From: Myxococcales bacterium | GTDB taxonomy: Bacteria; Myxococcota; Myxococcia; Myxococcales; Myxococcaceae | Length of the DNA stretch: 64,000 nucleotides | Assembly: GCA_030681895.1 (NCBI GenBank) | Contig: JAUXRI010000117.1 | Span: 1 to 64,000 of the forward strand | Reading direction: 5' to 3' | Shown here: positions 17,587-27,700 of the stretch, in pieces | How the letters are laid out: each line of letters starts with the position of its first letter | Numbering within the stretch: position 1 is the stretch's first letter | Translations under genes and position numbers: made by a program | The notes under the pieces: generated by a model | The model's input: the letters and a program-made list of their open reading frames with translations, nothing else | What the model was told of the DNA's origin: nothing | The model's database searches: none

Positions 17587-17706
17587 GTCGAGCGACGAAG
17601 CCCCTCAGGATGACGTTCACGGTGCGTCTGGCTCCAGCACGTTCGTGCGTTGACGAGCGCCTCGCCGCGAGTCGAGCGACGAGGCGCACACGACGTTCAC
17701 GGCGCG
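17587..17706. repeat. Imperfect direct repeat at the 3' end of the lipoprotein gene
   Basis: Two related segments lie at 17587-17626 and 17671-17706. Both begin GTCGAGCGACGA and end GACGTTCACGG(T/C)GCG, with a less conserved centre. The right copy includes the stop codon (17697-17699) of the lipoprotein gene, the left copy lies beyond it. This looks like a partial tandem duplication of the gene's 3' end. Confidence 0.45.
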
Positions 17707-19418
17707 CAGAACAGGTACGCGTCGTGGGAGAAGCTGGCCCACGCTGACTGACCGAACGCGAAGCTGCTGACGTCGCCCCAGTACACGTAGTCGGTGGTGG
17801 TGTCGGTCGCGGTGATGAAGAGCGAGCCGGTGAGCGTGGGCACGCCGTCGTACAGCACCTGCACCGCGCCGGTGCCGGTGTTCACGTTGATGACGTAGTC
17901 GTGAAAGCCGCTCGTCGTGACCGTGGCGGCGGCACCGCGCGCGTTCTCGGCCGACAACAGGAAGATTTCGCCGTTGCCGAGGTAGAGCGAGTTCTTCCGA
18001 CGCAGCTGCCCGAAGGCGAAACTCACGCCCACGCCGGTGCGCCACGGGGCTTGAGCCGCGGAGCTCGAGACGAGCTGTGCGCGGAAGCGCAGCTGCACCT
18101 GGCCGCCTGCGACGACCGACGGCGGGCTCATGCCGTAGAAGAGGTTCTCGGCGTTGGCGCGCGTCTGCAGCGTGACCCCGCTCGTGGCCAGCACCGGGTT
18201 GTCGGTCGCCGCGCTGTCGGTGAGCGTCCACGTGGGGCAGTCGTTCGAGGGCAGCACGTTCTCGGTGGCCGCCCACTCCACCGCCGCGCCGCAGCCCGCC
18301 CACGCGGTGTGCTCGAAGCTGGCCCAGCGCGACTCGCCGGTGGCTTCCTGGCTGATGTCTCCGAAGATGATGGTGTCGGTGGTGGTGTCGGTGGCCGTGA
18401 TGAACAGCGAGCCCGTCAGCACCTGGCTGCCGTCGCGCAGCACCCGCACGGCGCCGGTGCCTCGATTCACCTCAATCACGTAGTCGTGCATGGCGTCCGC
18501 AGTCGCCACCGCCGCCGAGGCGCCGCGGGTGTTCTCCGCCGAGAGCAGGAAGATCTCGCCATCGTCGATGTACAGCGTGTTCTTGGTGCGCGTGGGCCCG
18601 AACGAGAACCCCACGCCCGCCCCCGTCCGCCACGGAGCGTTCGCGGAGTCAGAGACGAACTGCATGCGGAAGCGCAGGCTCACGACGGTGCCAGCCACAA
18701 CGGCCGGCGCCGTCATCCGGTATGCGAGGTTCTCGGCGTTGGCCCGCGTGCGCAGGGTGACGGAGCCGTTGGCGAGCACCGGGTTGTCCATGGTGGCGGT
18801 GTCGACGAGCCCCCACGCGGGGCACCCTTCCGACGGGAGCCGAGCCTCGGTCGCCGCCCAGGTCGCCGTGGTGCCGCAGCAGGTCACGATGCCGGCGTCG
18901 GTCGTCGAGCCACCAGCTGATCCGCCTGCCGTTGCGCCACCCGCTGAACCGCCGGCTGAACCACCTGCCGCTGCACCACCTGCTGAACCGCCGGCCGCTG
19001 CGCCACCCGCTGAACCGCCGGCCGCTGCGCCACCTGCCGCTGCGCCACCTGCACCACCTGCTGATCCGCCGGCCGCTGCGCCACCTGCGGAGCCGCCGGC
19101 CGCTGCGCCACCCGCTGAACCACCAGCCGCTGCACCACCTGAGGAACCACCAGCCGCTGCACCACCCGCTGAACCACCGGCCGCTGCGCCGCCCGCTGAA
19201 CCGCCAGCGACTGCACCACCCGCTGATCCGCCGGCCGCTGCACCACCTGCTGAACCGCCGGCCGTGGAACCGCCGCCCGTTGCGATGCCTCCCGCGGTAC
19301 GGCCACCCGCGGCGCCGCCGCCCGTCCCGGCGTCGGCCTCAACGGTCGTCTGGCAATCGCAGCCCGACACGACAACGAGCAGACCGAGTACGGCGTGAAG
19401 GGAGAAGTGGCGGAGCAT
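17697..19418 (-). CDS. Lipoprotein with Gly/Ala/Ser spacer and two tandem LamG-like domains
   Basis: A 573-residue lipoprotein (lipobox VSGC, then DCQ). Residues 32-172 are a low-complexity spacer built from AGGSAGGAA-type units. Two homologous domains of about 190 residues follow; each opens with CG(A/T)xxxWAATE, contains NPVLAxGxVTLxTRANAEN and YIDDGEIFLLSAEN or its equivalent, and ends GSLFITATDTTTD followed by WASFxHxA. The fold is probably a concanavalin-like beta sandwich of carbohydrate- or ligand-binding type. ATG 19418 was chosen at the signal peptide. It is divergent from a TPR-type gene. A surface adhesin or matrix protein is inferred. Confidence 0.74.
   Translation of the reverse strand: MLRHFSLHAVLGLLVVVSGCDCQTTVEADAGTGGGAAGGRTAGGIATGGGSTAGGSAGGAAAGGSAGGAVAGGSAGGAAAGGSAGGAAAGGSSGGAAAGGSAGGAAAGGSAGGAAAGGSAGGAGGAAAGGAAAGGSAGGAAAGGSAGGAAAGGSAGGSAGGATAGGSAGGSTTDAGIVTCCGTTATWAATEARLPSEGCPAWGLVDTATMDNPVLANGSVTLRTRANAENLAYRMTAPAVVAGTVVSLRFRMQFVSDSANAPWRTGAGVGFSFGPTRTKNTLYIDDGEIFLLSAENTRGASAAVATADAMHDYVIEVNRGTGAVRVLRDGSQVLTGSLFITATDTTTDTIIFGDISQEATGESRWASFEHTAWAGCGAAVEWAATENVLPSNDCPTWTLTDSAATDNPVLATSGVTLQTRANAENLFYGMSPPSVVAGGQVQLRFRAQLVSSSAAQAPWRTGVGVSFAFGQLRRKNSLYLGNGEIFLLSAENARGAAATVTTSGFHDYVINVNTGTGAVQVLYDGVPTLTGSLFITATDTTTDYVYWGDVSSFAFGQSAWASFSHDAYLFCAP
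18903..19325 (-). repeat. Low-complexity coding repeat (AGGSAGGAA units)
   Basis: In-frame repeats of about 30 bases (with 15-base sub-units) encode a Gly/Ala/Ser spacer of about 140 residues between the lipid anchor and the folded domains. The spacing is irregular (GGSAGGAGGAAAGG near the middle), as expected for slippage or recombination between units. Confidence 0.85.
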
Positions 19419-19605
19419 TCGTGTCCTGGCTGAGGGGGGAGATGACCGTCGTAGTATCGGCCTGAAGTGCATCGACGCGAGCGGTTTCATACGGCGCGTT
19501 GCCGATGCCCGCAGTTTCCAGTGGCGACAGCACGGGCATTCTCTCTCGCTCATCCAGGCTGCGGTGAGTCGGGGCACAGCAGCCACGCCAGTGGCACGAT
19601 CGGAT

Positions 19606-20601
19606 ATGCTCGTCGTCTCGATGTCCCTGCTCCTGCTGCTGGTGCTGAGCGCAAGTCCAACGCAGAACGCTGCCCTTCGGCGCGCCCAGCAAGAGGCCTC
19701 GGTGCTCAAATTCCGCCAGGCCGCTGCGACGCTGGAACTCATCAAGAACGCCGAGGCGCTCACCCATGACGAGGTGTTGCTCTACTTCGAGCTGCAGGCA
19801 CGAGCTGCCGCGTCGCTCGGAAAGCAGGACGACGCCCGAGCCTGGTTCGAACGGCTTCTCGAGCTCGCGCCAGACTTCACGTTGCAGGGCCGCGCATCGC
19901 CCAGGCTCACGGGCCCACTGTTCGAAGCGCGAGCCACCGTCGAACGGCAGGGCGCGCTGTCGCTGAAGATGGTGCCGAACGAGAGTCTGGGGCTGATCGA
20001 GTCGGTGAGCCTCTCGCTGACGGGCCCTGTCGAGCGCGTGAGGAACCTGCGGGTGAGCATCACCACCAACCAACCGCGCCGCGAGGTGACCCTGACACGT
20101 GAGCAGCTGGCGACTCCGCTGGTCATCAAGGCGCGATCGGTCGAAGTCGCGGTCGTAGTGGAAGATGCGCGACGGTGGCAGCTCGCGACCTCGAGCCATC
20201 GCTTCGAGGCCACACCAGTCGTCATGGCCGTTGCCCCGCCAGTCCCTCCACGGCTGAGCCCAACGGAACTTCCCGCGAGCGACGCGCGAGTCGTCGAACC
20301 AGCGCGGAGCCACGGCTTGCGCACCACCGGACACGTCGCGCTTGGCCTCGGCGCCGCGGCGATGGCGACTGGCATCGGCTTTTTCGCCCTGGGCACGTCG
20401 GCGACGGACCAATTCCAGGCCGCCGTTGCGGCACAGATGAATGGCGTACTCCCGCTCACCAATGCCCAGGCGCGACAGCTGGACACCAACGTCGCAATTG
20501 GGAGAACGGGAGCCACGTTTGCGTGGCTCGGCGCGGGCGTGCTCGTAGTGACTGGAGTGGTGTTGTGGCTGCTCGACGGCCTGCCAGGGCCCGGGTCATG
20601 A
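19606..20601 (+). CDS. TPR-type exported protein with C-terminal membrane helices
   Basis: A 331-residue protein. A signal sequence (MLVVSMSLLLLLVLSASP) precedes helical residues that include a TPR-like unit ending ARAWFERLLELAPDFTLQ, then a beta-rich middle and two hydrophobic segments near the end (TTGHVALGLGAAAMATGIGF and FAWLGAGVLVVTGVVLWLL). This layout is common for myxobacterial proteins of unknown function. ATG 19606 gives a proper signal; ATG 19621 is an alternative. The stop overlaps the next start by four bases (ATGA), so it is coupled to the large repeat lipoprotein. Confidence 0.66.
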   Translation: MLVVSMSLLLLLVLSASPTQNAALRRAQQEASVLKFRQAAATLELIKNAEALTHDEVLLYFELQARAAASLGKQDDARAWFERLLELAPDFTLQGRASPRLTGPLFEARATVERQGALSLKMVPNESLGLIESVSLSLTGPVERVRNLRVSITTNQPRREVTLTREQLATPLVIKARSVEVAVVVEDARRWQLATSSHRFEATPVVMAVAPPVPPRLSPTELPASDARVVEPARSHGLRTTGHVALGLGAAAMATGIGFFALGTSATDQFQAAVAAQMNGVLPLTNAQARQLDTNVAIGRTGATFAWLGAGVLVVTGVVLWLLDGLPGPGS

Positions 20602-22730
20602 AACGACTCTTCTGGGGCCTTGTACTCGTCTGCGGATGCCTCGAACCGCTGCCGCTGGACACGTATCGGTATTCCTGTGCCGTCGACGAGGACTGTCGCG
20701 AGGGTGAGCACTGTGCCGACGGCGCATGCTCAACGGCAAGTCGCGATGCCGGAGCTGGAGGCGGCGGCAACACTGCAGGCGGCAACACTGCGGGCGGCAG
20801 CACCGCGGGTGGCAACACTGCAGGCGGCAACACTGCGGGCGGCAGCACCGCGGGTGGCAACACCGCGGGTGGCAACACTGCGGGCGGCAACACTGCGGGC
20901 GGCAGCACCGCGGGCGGCAACACTGCGGGCGGCAACACCGCGGGGGGCAACACCGCAGGCGGCAACGCTGCGGGAGGCAACGCTGCGGGCGGCAACACCG
21001 CGGGCGGCAACGCTGCGGGCGGCAACGCTGCGGGCGGCAGCGCTGCGGGCGGCAGCGCCGATGCCGGGGCGCAGGGTGTTCTGCCGGTTGGCCACTGCCG
21101 CGCTGACGGTTGGTGTTGGCTCTTTCCGTTGCCAGTCGGCGAGATCACCGGCGTCTATGTCGCGAGCCCCACAACGACCTACGCCGCGTCTGGGCGTGAT
21201 CTCTTCAGGGTCTCGAGTGATGGCGGTCTGACCTTCGACCAGTTGCTGATGACAGGTGCGTCATCCTTCGAGCAAACATCGACTGGACTCTGGGTCGCAG
21301 GCGCAGGAGGCATCTCGCGTGCGGGCTCGGGCGTTCTCTCGTCGAGCATCAGTGGCCTCACCCTGATGGCCTCTTCAAGCGGAGCGCTCTGGGCACTGAA
21401 CTCGGGCATGATCCTTCGCTTCGATGGTTTTCAGTTTCAGTCCGTCATGCCCCCAGCCACGGGGTGCATGAAGTCCTACGCCGCGGTCGGACCCAACCTT
21501 CTTCGCCACTGCAAGTACGGCCTGTTCAATTCGACGCTCGACGAAATCACGCCCGCCGGCACCGTGACCACCACTCGCGCCGTCGATGGCGGAGATGTCT
21601 TCTCGATCGTCGGTCGCTCGGCCCAGGGCGTCGCTGCGCTTGGTTTCGTTGGCCCCACCTCGTTCATCGGCAGGCTCGACCTTCAGGGTAACTTCACGCC
21701 TGTTGTCGCGGCCCCTTCGATATCCCTCAGTGAGCTCCTCGAAATGGGCGCGGACGAGAACACCGTGTGGCCCGCTCGGCGAGACATGGTCTTCGACCTG
21801 GGCGCGGGGACTCAGACCAACGTGACGGTGCCCACCCGAAGTCAGTTCTTCAGCGCAGGTTTCGGCCGAGTCATCGCGGCGTCGCCGACCAGCGTCTCCC
21901 TCGCCGAAGGGCCTCTGGTGCGAGAACTGCTTGCCCCGCCCAGCCTCTCCGTACAGCCGTCCTCGCGTGCGGCGGTGTGGTTCTTCGATGGGCTGAGCGT
22001 CATTTCGTGCCCGCCCGCGCTCATCGTGGAGCCCCCCACGGCGTTCGTCCCCTTGTCCCCCATCGACCTCGCGGAACACCCGGTGACGGGCGAGCGCCTC
22101 GCAGTCACCGCCCAGAATGTCTTCAGGGCCGATGGCGGGGTGCTGCCGTCCCTGGCCGGCAACCAGATTCCCTCTCGAATGATCCCTTTTGATCGAGACC
22201 AGTGGCTGGGCATTGGTGAAACCAATGGGGTCTCGTGGACCTGGAGCTTCGATGGCGTGAGCTGGAATCAGGTCGCACTGCCGAATGCGCCCGACGCCGG
22301 CCGCATCGTGGGCCTCTCGGCATCGGATGCGGGCGTCTATGCCATCACCAGTGCCACGCTTCTGTCCTTCGACGGGACGAGCTGGACGTCGACGACACCT
22401 CCAGCGACTGGGCAACTGGTCGGGCTGTGCAGTCTTGGTCCTCTCCTGCTCATCGAGCGGCGGGGAGCCGGGACGCGCTCCGTTCAGGAGTATCGACCTG
22501 GAGTGGGGTTTGGCAGCCTCAGGCTGGTGTCCACCACCCACGACCTGATGTGCGCCGGTCAGCGCGCATTCGACGTTCACCGGACCAACGCCAGCGTCTC
22601 GGAGTTCATGCTCGACGGCGGGCTGGAGGCGCTCCAGAGCCCCACCCGAGCGCTCGGCATCGTGCTCGACCGGCAAGGGCGTGAACACCTTCTCGGGCCG
22701 TCCTGCTCCGTCTTGCGACGCGGGCCCTGA
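20598..22730 (+). CDS. Surface lipoprotein with GGNTA pentapeptide repeat array
   Basis: A 710-residue lipoprotein (lipobox VCGC, Cys14). Next comes a small Cys motif, CAVDEDCREGEHCADGAC (27-44), common after the anchor in Myxococcota lipoproteins. A spacer of pentapeptides GG(N/S)(T/A)A covers residues 56-154. The remaining 550 residues are beta-rich with propeller-like repeats (SFDGVSWNQV, SFDGTSWTST). No catalytic motif was seen. It is coupled to the upstream TPR-type gene and ends one base before the convergent kinase gene, leaving no room for a terminator. Probably a surface-exposed binding protein. Confidence 0.74.
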   Translation: MKRLFWGLVLVCGCLEPLPLDTYRYSCAVDEDCREGEHCADGACSTASRDAGAGGGGNTAGGNTAGGSTAGGNTAGGNTAGGSTAGGNTAGGNTAGGNTAGGSTAGGNTAGGNTAGGNTAGGNAAGGNAAGGNTAGGNAAGGNAAGGSAAGGSADAGAQGVLPVGHCRADGWCWLFPLPVGEITGVYVASPTTTYAASGRDLFRVSSDGGLTFDQLLMTGASSFEQTSTGLWVAGAGGISRAGSGVLSSSISGLTLMASSSGALWALNSGMILRFDGFQFQSVMPPATGCMKSYAAVGPNLLRHCKYGLFNSTLDEITPAGTVTTTRAVDGGDVFSIVGRSAQGVAALGFVGPTSFIGRLDLQGNFTPVVAAPSISLSELLEMGADENTVWPARRDMVFDLGAGTQTNVTVPTRSQFFSAGFGRVIAASPTSVSLAEGPLVRELLAPPSLSVQPSSRAAVWFFDGLSVISCPPALIVEPPTAFVPLSPIDLAEHPVTGERLAVTAQNVFRADGGVLPSLAGNQIPSRMIPFDRDQWLGIGETNGVSWTWSFDGVSWNQVALPNAPDAGRIVGLSASDAGVYAITSATLLSFDGTSWTSTTPPATGQLVGLCSLGPLLLIERRGAGTRSVQEYRPGVGFGSLRLVSTTHDLMCAGQRAFDVHRTNASVSEFMLDGGLEALQSPTRALGIVLDRQGREHLLGPSCSVLRRGP
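20757..21059 (+). repeat. 15-base in-frame minisatellite (GGNTA pentapeptides)
   Basis: Nineteen full units plus one partial unit of 15 bases, consensus GGCGGCAACACTGCG, each encoding GGNTA, GGSTA, GGNAA or GGSAA. The first part shows a loose higher-order order (two or three N units then one S unit); the last third shifts to NAA/SAA. Unit length is a multiple of three, so copy-number change alters spacer length without breaking the frame. Confidence 0.93.
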
Positions 22731-22731
22731 C

Positions 22732-24441
22732 TCACTTCAGCTTGTACTGCTTGGTGGTCAACCGACCGGCGCTGACCTTGAGGTCCACGAGCGTATCGAT
22801 GCCCTCCGACTCGTTGACCAATCGAAGACGCACACTGCCGGCCGGCACCACCTGCTCGACCAGTGGCGTTTCACCGAGCGAGCGGCGGCCGAGGAACACT
22901 CTCGTCCACGGCTCGGTGTCGAGCGAGAGCGTGCCCACCTGAGGCGCACGTGGAGAAGCGTCTTTCACCACCTTCGGCGTCGCCTCCAGCGCGTCGAGCT
23001 TCGTCTTGATGTCCTCACGCAGTCGCCGGGTCGTCGCGAGCTCGAGCGCACGGCTGAGCTCGTCGAGGCTGCTCACGAACGACGGCGGCCTTCCGCTGTC
23101 GCTGAGTCCCTGGGCGCGCACCTGCGCGAGCCTGGCCGAGAGTTCCTCTGCCGTCGGTGAGCCCTCCTCCGAGAGAACGACAACCGCGGCGCTGGCGTCC
23201 CGCGCAACCCCCGCCTCGACGACGGGCGTGACGACGAGCAGCGGCACCACGCCAGCTGCGGGCTGCACCGTTCCTCCGGGCGACAGAAGCCTCACGACGA
23301 GAATGATGGCGACGGCTGCGCCGACGGTCAGCACCACGAACCGGGACCGGGTCGCTGATGACGATGCGGCCGGGGCGGGCGGCCCTGCGCTGGCGCCTGG
23401 CAGTCTCGTCTCGTGGGTGGCCGTCGTTCCCGTTGGAGCGCGCGGGGCGCTGACGGACGGCGTCGGCGCGACGGCGCGCTGAAGCTCGGGCAGCGCGGCA
23501 ATCTCTTCACCAAAAACGGCGACCATCGCGCGCTCCAGTGACACCGAAGGCTGCGAATGGAGCCAGACGTCGAGCGCCTCGGACAGCTCGGTGCCGTCGG
23601 CATAGCGCGCGAGCGGACGCCGGCGCAGGGCCCTGACGACGATGGCGCTCAGCCCTGCGTCGATGGTCGGGTCGAGGCCGTGAGGGTCGGGAAACTCCCC
23701 AGCATCCATGGCCAGGTGGCGCAGCACCGCGAGCTCGTCGGCGTCACCGTACAGGCGTCTTCCCGAGAGCAACTCCCAGAGCATGACGCCCAACGAGAAC
23801 ACGTCCGACGAGGCGGCGAGCGGCTCTCCCTGCGCCTGCTCCGGCGACATGTACGCGAGCTTCCCGCGCACGAGACCGGTCGCCGTCTTCGTCATGCGCC
23901 CCTCAGCGACCGCGATGCCGAAGTCGAGCACCTTCACGTGCCCGTCGTAGGTGACCAGAACGTTCTGTGGAGACACGTCGCGGTGGACGATGCGCAGCGG
24001 CCGCCCATCGAGCCCCTTGCGCCGGTGCGCGTAGCCGAGGCCTCGCGCCGCGTCGGCGATGATGCGCGCGGCGGCTTCCTGGGGAATGCGGGCGTGGTGC
24101 CTCGCGAAGGCCTTCACCACCCTGCCCAACGACTGCCCTGGCAGGTATTCCATGACGAGGTACGGCGAGCCGTCGACGTCACCCATCGTGAAGACCTGCA
24201 CCACGTTCGGGTGATGGAGCTGCGAGGCAATGCGAGCCTCGTCGAAGAAGAGCGTCACGTTCTGTGGGTCGTCATCCGTCGCGCGAAGCAGCCGCTTGAT
24301 GACGACGAGCCGCTCGACCTGCAAACCCGTGTGGTCGAGCGCCAGCCAGATCTCTCCCATGCCCCCGCGAGCAAGTTCGCGCAGCAACAGGAACGAGTTG
24401 ATTCGCTGACCTGACTGCCACTGCTGGGCTGCGGCACTCAT
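22732..24441 (-). CDS. Membrane Ser/Thr protein kinase with PEGA-like tail
   Basis: A 569-residue protein. The kinase domain (about 15-290) has the Gly loop ARGGMGE (24-30), Lys49, HRDVSPQN (153-160) with HRD, and DFG 173-175; APE appears as SPE. The catalytic-loop Lys of canonical kinases is replaced by Ser, as in many myxobacterial HRDVSPxN kinases. A single membrane segment lies near 345-365 (VVLTVGAAVAIILVVRLL). The extracytoplasmic C-terminus includes a PEGA-type beta unit (VFLGRRSLGETPL) around 515-535. It probably senses an envelope cue and phosphorylates cytoplasmic targets. No adjacent substrate is evident. Confidence 0.87.
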   Translation of the reverse strand: MSAAAQQWQSGQRINSFLLLRELARGGMGEIWLALDHTGLQVERLVVIKRLLRATDDDPQNVTLFFDEARIASQLHHPNVVQVFTMGDVDGSPYLVMEYLPGQSLGRVVKAFARHHARIPQEAAARIIADAARGLGYAHRRKGLDGRPLRIVHRDVSPQNVLVTYDGHVKVLDFGIAVAEGRMTKTATGLVRGKLAYMSPEQAQGEPLAASSDVFSLGVMLWELLSGRRLYGDADELAVLRHLAMDAGEFPDPHGLDPTIDAGLSAIVVRALRRRPLARYADGTELSEALDVWLHSQPSVSLERAMVAVFGEEIAALPELQRAVAPTPSVSAPRAPTGTTATHETRLPGASAGPPAPAASSSATRSRFVVLTVGAAVAIILVVRLLSPGGTVQPAAGVVPLLVVTPVVEAGVARDASAAVVVLSEEGSPTAEELSARLAQVRAQGLSDSGRPPSFVSSLDELSRALELATTRRLREDIKTKLDALEATPKVVKDASPRAPQVGTLSLDTEPWTRVFLGRRSLGETPLVEQVVPAGSVRLRLVNESEGIDTLVDLKVSAGRLTTKQYKLK

Positions 24442-24645
24442 CGGGCGAGGTGTCTCGAGGTCACGGAACTCAGTCGAGCGCGAGACCTACTCCGGCGCGC
24501 GCGCGTGGTGAAACTCCATCGAATCGGCGTGGGCCGCAGACTTCACCAACCCGGAGAAAGACCGGAGTTTTGCCGAAGAGCAGCCACGAGCGCGAACGCT
24601 CCCAGCGAGGTTGGCACTCGTTCGCGCCAGCGTGTGCACGCAGCC

Positions 24646-24684
24646 CGTCCTGTCGACCAGCCGGACTCGCCGGTCGACAGGACG
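24646..24684. terminator. Long hairpin downstream of the giant lipoprotein gene
   Basis: Perfect 13-base arms CGTCCTGTCGACC (24646-24658) and GGTCGACAGGACG (24672-24684) enclose a 13-base loop. It lies 40 bases past the stop of the 24725-28720 gene and upstream of the kinase gene that follows on the same strand. No T run follows, so intrinsic termination is uncertain; it could also be an RNA-processing or operator palindrome. Confidence 0.45.
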
Positions 24685-24724
24685 TTCCACCGAGGTCACG
24701 AACGACGACGGCGCACCCGGCACC

Positions 24725-27700
24725 TCACGGCTGCGGCGTGAACCGGTAGGCCTGTGTCGTCGAGATGACGCCGGGGGTGTTCGCGCCCAGCCCGATGCTC
24801 TGGTCGCTGGCGGTCGCGTCTTCGATGCCGACGAAGCCAGTCGCGCCCGTCTCGAAGCCGCCGATGCCGCCGTTCGACGCCGCCGAGCAGTGGTGGAACT
24901 CGATGACGTTCGACGTCTCGACGAGCTGCAGCTGGAAGGTGACGCGCTCTGGCCCGAGGTTTCCCATCATCCCCGTGGCGTAGGGCCCGACGTTGCCCCA
25001 CTGCACGATGTACCGGCGGTTCGGCGCCATTCCAGTCGTCAGCATTCGCAGGTGCGACATGGAACCGGCGTTGCCGTTCATGTCGTCCCAGAACGGGGCG
25101 AAGAAGTTGTTGGGCGTCGCTGCGCTGGGAATGGCGGCGCCATACGAGTTCGTCGGGGCATTGGCGCCCACGCCGACCGACAGCGTCATCAGGCCGTTGG
25201 TCGTGTACGAGGCGTGCGTGATGGCCTGCCCGAAGGACGTGAAGGTGAAGGGCAGCGCGGTGCTCGGAATCGCCATGTCATCGCCGTAGACGGCAGGTGC
25301 GCCGGTGCCGACGGTGAACGGCACGTCTGCCGCCATCGACAGGTCGACGCACGCCGTGGGAGGCCTCGTCACCAGGTAGGCCGGGCGCGTCACCAGAATG
25401 GAGAACGTGCCGGCTGTGGTGCCCATGGGCGAGCCCACCGCGATGATGAAGGTCTGCGCCATCATTCCGGTGTTTGCCACCGCGACCGTCTCGATGGAGC
25501 CCGCCACGTCGGACGAGCCCGCGCACGTCGTGGCGGTGCACGAGTCGAGGACGCGCAAGCTGGGGTTGAACGGCGCTCCGGTGGAGTTGACCCGCACGGT
25601 GCGGCCTTCGCCCGCTGGCACCGACAGGCTGTAGAAGACGGTCGGGCCCGTGCTGGAAGGCAGACACGCCGTCGGCGCTGCGACGCCCGCGGCGATGCTC
25701 TGGTTCGTCAGCGGCGTGCCCACGGCGAGCGCGGTCGCACCCGAGCACGACGCGATGGCCGTCGCCGTCGTGGTGATGGTGAACGTCCCGCCCAGGCCCG
25801 AGAGGTCGACGACGCCGAGCTGGAAGGTGCGGGGCATCGTCGTGTCGTTGCGCAGCAGCACCGTCTCATTGCCCGGCACAGCGCCGCTCGTCGTGCACGT
25901 CGTGGCCGCGCAGGTGTCGACCACCGTCACCGTCGGGTCGAAGCCCACCCCGGCGACTTGCGCCGTCACCACCGTGCTGGCAGGCACCGTCACCGAGTAG
26001 TGGCGGGCGAGCGCCTGGGCCGGCGTCATCGGAAGACACGCAGGCTGTGGAGCTCCACCGGTCGAGATGCTCTCTCCCGTCACGGGTGTGCCCACGGCGA
26101 GCACCGTCGCGAGGCTGCACGTGGCGTTGGCGGCGATGGGCGTCGCCGTCGCCGACAGGGTGAACGTCGCGCCGACGCCGCTCTCATCGTTGACCGCGAG
26201 CAGCACCGAGCGCGTGGTGGTGCTGCTGGTGTTCTGCAACACGAAGGTCTCGTTCGGCCCAGACGCGCTGGCGAAGGTGCCGGCACACATCGTGGCACTG
26301 CAGCCATCGAGCATCGACACCGATGGGTTGAAGCCGGGCGTCTGCACCGTCACCTGCACCGACGACAGCGTCGGAATGGTGAGCGAGTACCAGACGGAAG
26401 AGGTCGTGGCGGGCGCGCCGGAGTTGCAGACGGCCGAGGGTGGGCCACCACCGAGAATCGGCTGGTTGGTCAGCGGCGTTCCGGGCGTCAGCGTCGCCGC
26501 CGTCGCGCACGTCGAGTTCGCTGGCAGCGGCTGCGAGGAGCTGCCGAGCGAGAAGGTGCCCCCGAGACCGCCCGTGTCGACGACGGCCACGAGGTACGTC
26601 CGAGGCATCGCGCCAGGGTTGCTGAGCCGCACCACCTCGTTGCCGAAGCTGTTCGCGTCGGTGACCTGACAGCTCGTGCTGCTGCATGAGTCGACGACCG
26701 CGAGCGCGAGGTCGGTGGACAGAGGTGCGCCCGTCACCGTCAGCGTCGCCAGTGTCTGGGCGGGCACGGCCACCGAGTAATACCGCGCGAGGGCTGCCGG
26801 TTGCGTCAGGCCGCAGGCGACAGGAGCCGCGCCTCCAGCCCCCGTCGACTCCCCGATGACGGGCGTGCCGAGGGTGACGGCGGTCGCACCGGCGCAGAGG
26901 GCATTGGGAGCCTGCGCGATGAGGGTCGACGAGAGCGAGAACGTGGGCGCAGCGCCAGTCCCACCGGTGCCCACGCTCACCACCACCGAGCGCGGCGTCG
27001 TGCCGTCGTTGCGCACGTGGAGTCGCTCGTTCGTACCGAAGGTGCCGTTCGAGGGGTGCTCACAGGTCGTCGCCGTGCAGCTATTCACCGCGTTGAGCAC
27101 CATGTCCGACGTGGAGCCCGCGACGTCGAGCTGCAGCGTCGAGGCGGCTGGAATCGAGAAGCCGTAGTACCGGGCACGGGTCTCGCTGGAGACGACGGAA
27201 CGACAGACCGCCAGCGGCGCACCGCCCGCGGCCAGCGACTCACCGGTGATGGGCGTGCCGATGGCCGTCATCGCCGCGCCCGCGCAGGTGTCGTTCGGCA
27301 CGAGCGGCGCTGCGGTGGCTGAGAGCGACATCGAGGTGAACGCCGGGTCGGTGCTGCCAGCGGCGACGATGAAGCTGCGCGGCGCCATACCGCCATTGCG
27401 CAGCTGCACGGCAGACTCGAGCGTCGAGGCTGCGCAGGTCGTCGCCGCACACGAGTCGACCGCGACGATGGCGTCGAACGAGCCCGTCACCGTCACCACC
27501 GAATTGGCCGGCACCGTCACGGAGTAATACCGGGCCAGCTCGAAGCGCACCGGGCAGACGCCGGGGCCGGCACCACCCGCGACGAGCGACTCGTTCAGCG
27601 TCACGCCGAGAGGCAACACCGTCGCGCCCGCGCACGTCGCGTTGGGCACCAGTCGCACCGCCGTGGAGCCGAGCGACACGCTGCCGGCGCGGTTGACGCG

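Noticed and set aside
18932..19465. Arrays of about 15-base repeats here and at 20757-21059, considered as CRISPR
   Set aside because: Repeats are contiguous with no unique spacers, stay in frame and encode Gly-rich protein spacers; no cas genes are near.
24611..26689. Plus-strand open frame of 692 codons
   Set aside because: Antisense to the giant lipoprotein; composition almost only Arg, Gly, Ala, His and Asp, no recognisable domain.
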